A stretch of 64,000 nt of DNA. Source: Paralvinella palmiformis (taxonomy: Eukaryota; Annelida; Polychaeta; Terebellida; Alvinellidae). Location: positions 782,463 to 846,462 of the forward strand of contig JAODUP010000271.1 in the NCBI GenBank assembly GCA_025642065.1, given 5' to 3'. The notes beneath the pieces are model-generated. The model made no database searches, was not told the DNA's origin, and saw only the letters and a program-made list of their open reading frames with translations. This document shows, one piece after another, positions 61,681-64,000 of the stretch. The translations under genes and the position numbers were made by a program. Positions within the stretch are counted from its first letter, which is position 1. Each line of letters opens with the position of its first letter.

Positions 61681-62389
61681 CCACAACGAAAATGGTACAC
61701 CGTTAAAAAGAAATTGGAAACTGTTACAAGGGTTCAACAATGCGGTGAAACTAATGTGTTTAGAAAAAATGGCATTCCGGAATTAACACTTCGTGGTTAG
61801 ATTAGGAATGAAGAAAGGCGCGTGATTTTGTTGATACAGTGACACAAAAGAAAGCAGACTAGGACAGCTAATAATCCAGAACTTAATAAAGGTGTTTACA
61901 GTTGGTTTATCAAAGACAGACAGGCTGGAACTCGAATTAGTGTTCCGATGCAAGTCGCAGCAAAGACCACCACCAACTGTTGGAACCACGGACTGAAGTG
62001 CATCTTTCCAGCCAACAATCCACATGCCAGTGACCATGAAGACTTTCTTGGCTATACACCAGCCGAGGTTCACGAAGCAGAATCTCGGCTTAGAAGCATG
62101 TTTTATAGTGATCAATGTCTTGATTAATAGCAGGACCAATGCGCCACACTGGATAATAACTGTTCCGTGTATCTGTTCTGATGAGGAGATCATTGAAGAG
62201 GTCCATGGCACAGCCGAAGAAGAGGCTACAGAACAATCAGAAGACAAAGATGTCCAACATATTCCATCAGCATCTGAAACTTGGATCTATCTACAAACAG
62301 CACTGCGATATTTTGAAGCCCGAGATATAGTTCCAGTAAAATCCTCCTGCTCACTTCAATGGGCCAATAAAATATCCTATGACTGACTT
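61681..62389 (+). pseudogene. Tigger/pogo-like transposase relic lacking the catalytic core
   Basis: One frame runs from about 61681 to 62127 with only two stops (TAG 61798-61800, TGA 61840-61842). It reads a psq-type helix-turn-helix (GIPELTLRG, with the TAG where a Trp is usual). A CENP-B-type DNA-binding domain follows (NPELNKGVYSWFIKDRQAG, then ISVPMQVAAK). It then continues without a break into TTTNCWNHGLK and HEDFLGYTP, which belong near the C-terminus of Tigger transposases. The whole DDE core is absent, so the join at about 61968 looks like an in-frame internal deletion. A frameshift near 62127 leads to SDEEIIEEVHG, an acidic stretch and YLQTALRYFEARD, the usual C-terminal end, with the stop at 62386. 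Not functional as a transposase. Confidence 0.8.
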
Positions 62390-62785
62390 TTCACAAAGTG
62401 ATATTATTGGTTCCAGATTATTTCTGTAAACATACACGTATGTAGATGTATGATACCATGATAAAGCATTGAATGATAACACAGTCAAAATGTTCAATAA
62501 AATATGTTCCTCAAAACTTCATGTGATGTTTTCATTACAAAAGTAGATACAAAAACAAATCGCCATTACCTTTTGCACAATTTTTCAGAAAGATTGTATT
62601 TTCCACACAAACACTGGGATGATTTATGTTTAAGTCAACAAATAATTAAACAATTACTGGAAACATTTGTGAAATAAATGCTAAGTGATCTTCAAGGATG
62701 ATACAAAACGAGGTGAATATATGGACTCCCATAGTTGTCTCCCTTCCCCGCCCGTGATGATGGTGATTATCGCAGCCGATCGGTC

Positions 62786-62862
62786 TCGATTAGCGGCCCA
62801 CCTATAACGCGTACATCTGGTGGATCCTAACATCCGTGTTATAATGGAGCTATACTGTATTT
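62786..62862 (+). mobile_element. Possible right terminus of the Tigger-like element
   Basis: ACCTATAACGCG and GTTATAATGGAGCTATACTG followed by TA resemble a Tigger terminal repeat with its TA target. No matching left end was found close to the ORF, so the boundaries are open. Confidence 0.4.
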
Positions 62863-64000
62863 TATATAGCGTCTTATTCAACACTGACAAGTAAAATATT
62901 CAAGTGGCAGCTCGGCCATTCAATTTGTGCTGACAAGTCAATATTGTGGTATGAATGTGAATGAACCGTCATTATTTCAGTGGTTAGTTTTGTCGTGTAA
63001 GTTTTGTTATTTAAGAAGAAAAAAATAGTCATCTGGAAATCAGACAACATAAAATACACAATTTAATTGGAACAATCACAAAATTTAAAATTGGATTTCT
63101 GCGTCTGCAGTTTTTTATAAGTAGGAAATCATAGAAACAATTAAATACGTTTCGTGAAATAATTAATATTGAGTTTATCACTACTTACATGTCACAAAGT
63201 TCTCATTTTTACTTTATTTTCTTTGGTAACCAGTTAACAAATTAAATAGAATTTACTAAAACGTGTGACGAGCAAATCATGACATGAAAATGTGCATGTA
63301 GAAAAAAAATATAAATTTTAATATTGACGCATATGGAAAAAAATTGTCGTGTGCTTAGAATGTCATTGTAAGAATAAAATAACAATCCACCCATATGTTT
63401 GCTTCAAAATAGGTTTTATATGGAAGTAGTGAACTGTGGCCTTTAATAAAAACTAAAATGCCGGAAAAGCCAAATGCTAAACAATGGTGAGCGCCCTGAA
63501 CCAACTTACTAGAATCCAATCCCAATTATTGATGCTTTCACCGGATATTACATTATCAAAAACACTGACCGATAGTTGTCCTGTCGAGTTGCTTTAATTA
63601 GTAGTTTAAACAAATTTGGACCCTTTATAAATAGCTTACCTTTTAAAACAAATCTCGTTGCTGTTCTTAATTAATTCATCACCTTACTATCCGATGTGTG
63701 GTGAAGGGCATAATCTGGTCACTATTAGCCACATTCTTGTAGGAAGTGCAGAAAAACGGTTTTAAAATATTGCGAAACGTAGTCTAGGAAAACAATATTG
63801 CAAGGTTGGGAGGGACTTGGGTGAGTATGTTGTCAAACAAAATTATTACAAAAATTACAACAGCTTAATATTAGTTTGTTTAACAAGGCAGACAGTATGA
63901 TTTGTATATTCCTATGTATGTATCCCAGTCTTTATGATTCTGATAGACTGAATAAGCCAACAAACCTCCTCCCATTACCTTGTGGAGTAATCAAAGGAAT
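62863..64000. other. Intergenic AT-rich DNA to the window end
   Basis: No coding signal or repeat recognised. Confidence 0.45.

Noticed and set aside
61783..62247. 154-codon minus-strand frame
   Set aside because: Antisense shadow of the Tigger-like transposase relic, whose plus-strand motifs are clear.

Overview
The window is animal nuclear DNA: spliced genes with GT-AG introns (and one GC-AG intron), long AT-rich intergenic stretches, very dense microsatellites, tRNA-derived SINEs with target-site duplications, and decayed LINEs and DNA transposons. There is no prokaryotic gene packing, no CRISPR array and no rRNA. The style fits a lophotrochozoan, and I would guess a marine mollusc, but no gene here proves the clade.

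Four loci look like functional genes. (1) and (2) are two closely related four-pass membrane proteins of the claudin/PMP22/TARP-like superfamily at 17.1-18.1 kb (+) and 20.8-21.8 kb (-). They point towards each other; the + copy has a frameshift before its conserved C-terminal tail. (3) A two-exon ROMO1 gene (mitochondrial inner-membrane protein) lies at 39.58-40.14 kb (+), split by an apparent GC-AG intron. (4) A five-exon TCTP (TPT1) gene lies at 42.64-47.02 kb (-), with a candidate 5' terminal oligopyrimidine start. ROMO1 and TCTP are convergent. Two further coding-like segments at 35.2 and 37.6 kb (-) may be exons of an unrecognised gene.

The rest is repeats and relics. 0-17 kb: a 44-bp-armed foldback, a broken 2.3-kb-spaced direct repeat, microsatellites, and an inverted pair of CR1/L2-like LINE fragments, one carrying a SINE with a target-site duplication. 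22.6-24.2 kb: consecutive tandem arrays with 25-, 33-, 3- and 4-bp units. 25.6-37.4 kb: several SINE copies of two families, one rearranged head-to-head, plus L2-like and RTE-like LINE relics. 36.6-38.9 kb: a 220-bp direct duplication 2 kb apart. 48.3-57.2 kb: SINEs, a decayed THAP-domain gene (probably from a P-element-like transposon), a hAT-like relic, a LINE scrap, a 43-bp-armed hairpin, two LTR-like repeats and a broken 1.5-kb coding-like region I cannot identify. 57.7-64 kb: another SINE and LINE tail, a 103-nt palindrome, two pairs of dispersed repeats, a degenerate triple repeat and an internally deleted Tigger/pogo-like transposase.

I found no convincing novel multi-gene system. The most informative points are the partly homogenised membrane-protein pair, the GC-AG intron in ROMO1, the TCTP start, the three foldbacks, and the Tigger relic whose DNA-binding half is joined in frame to its C-terminus without the catalytic core.
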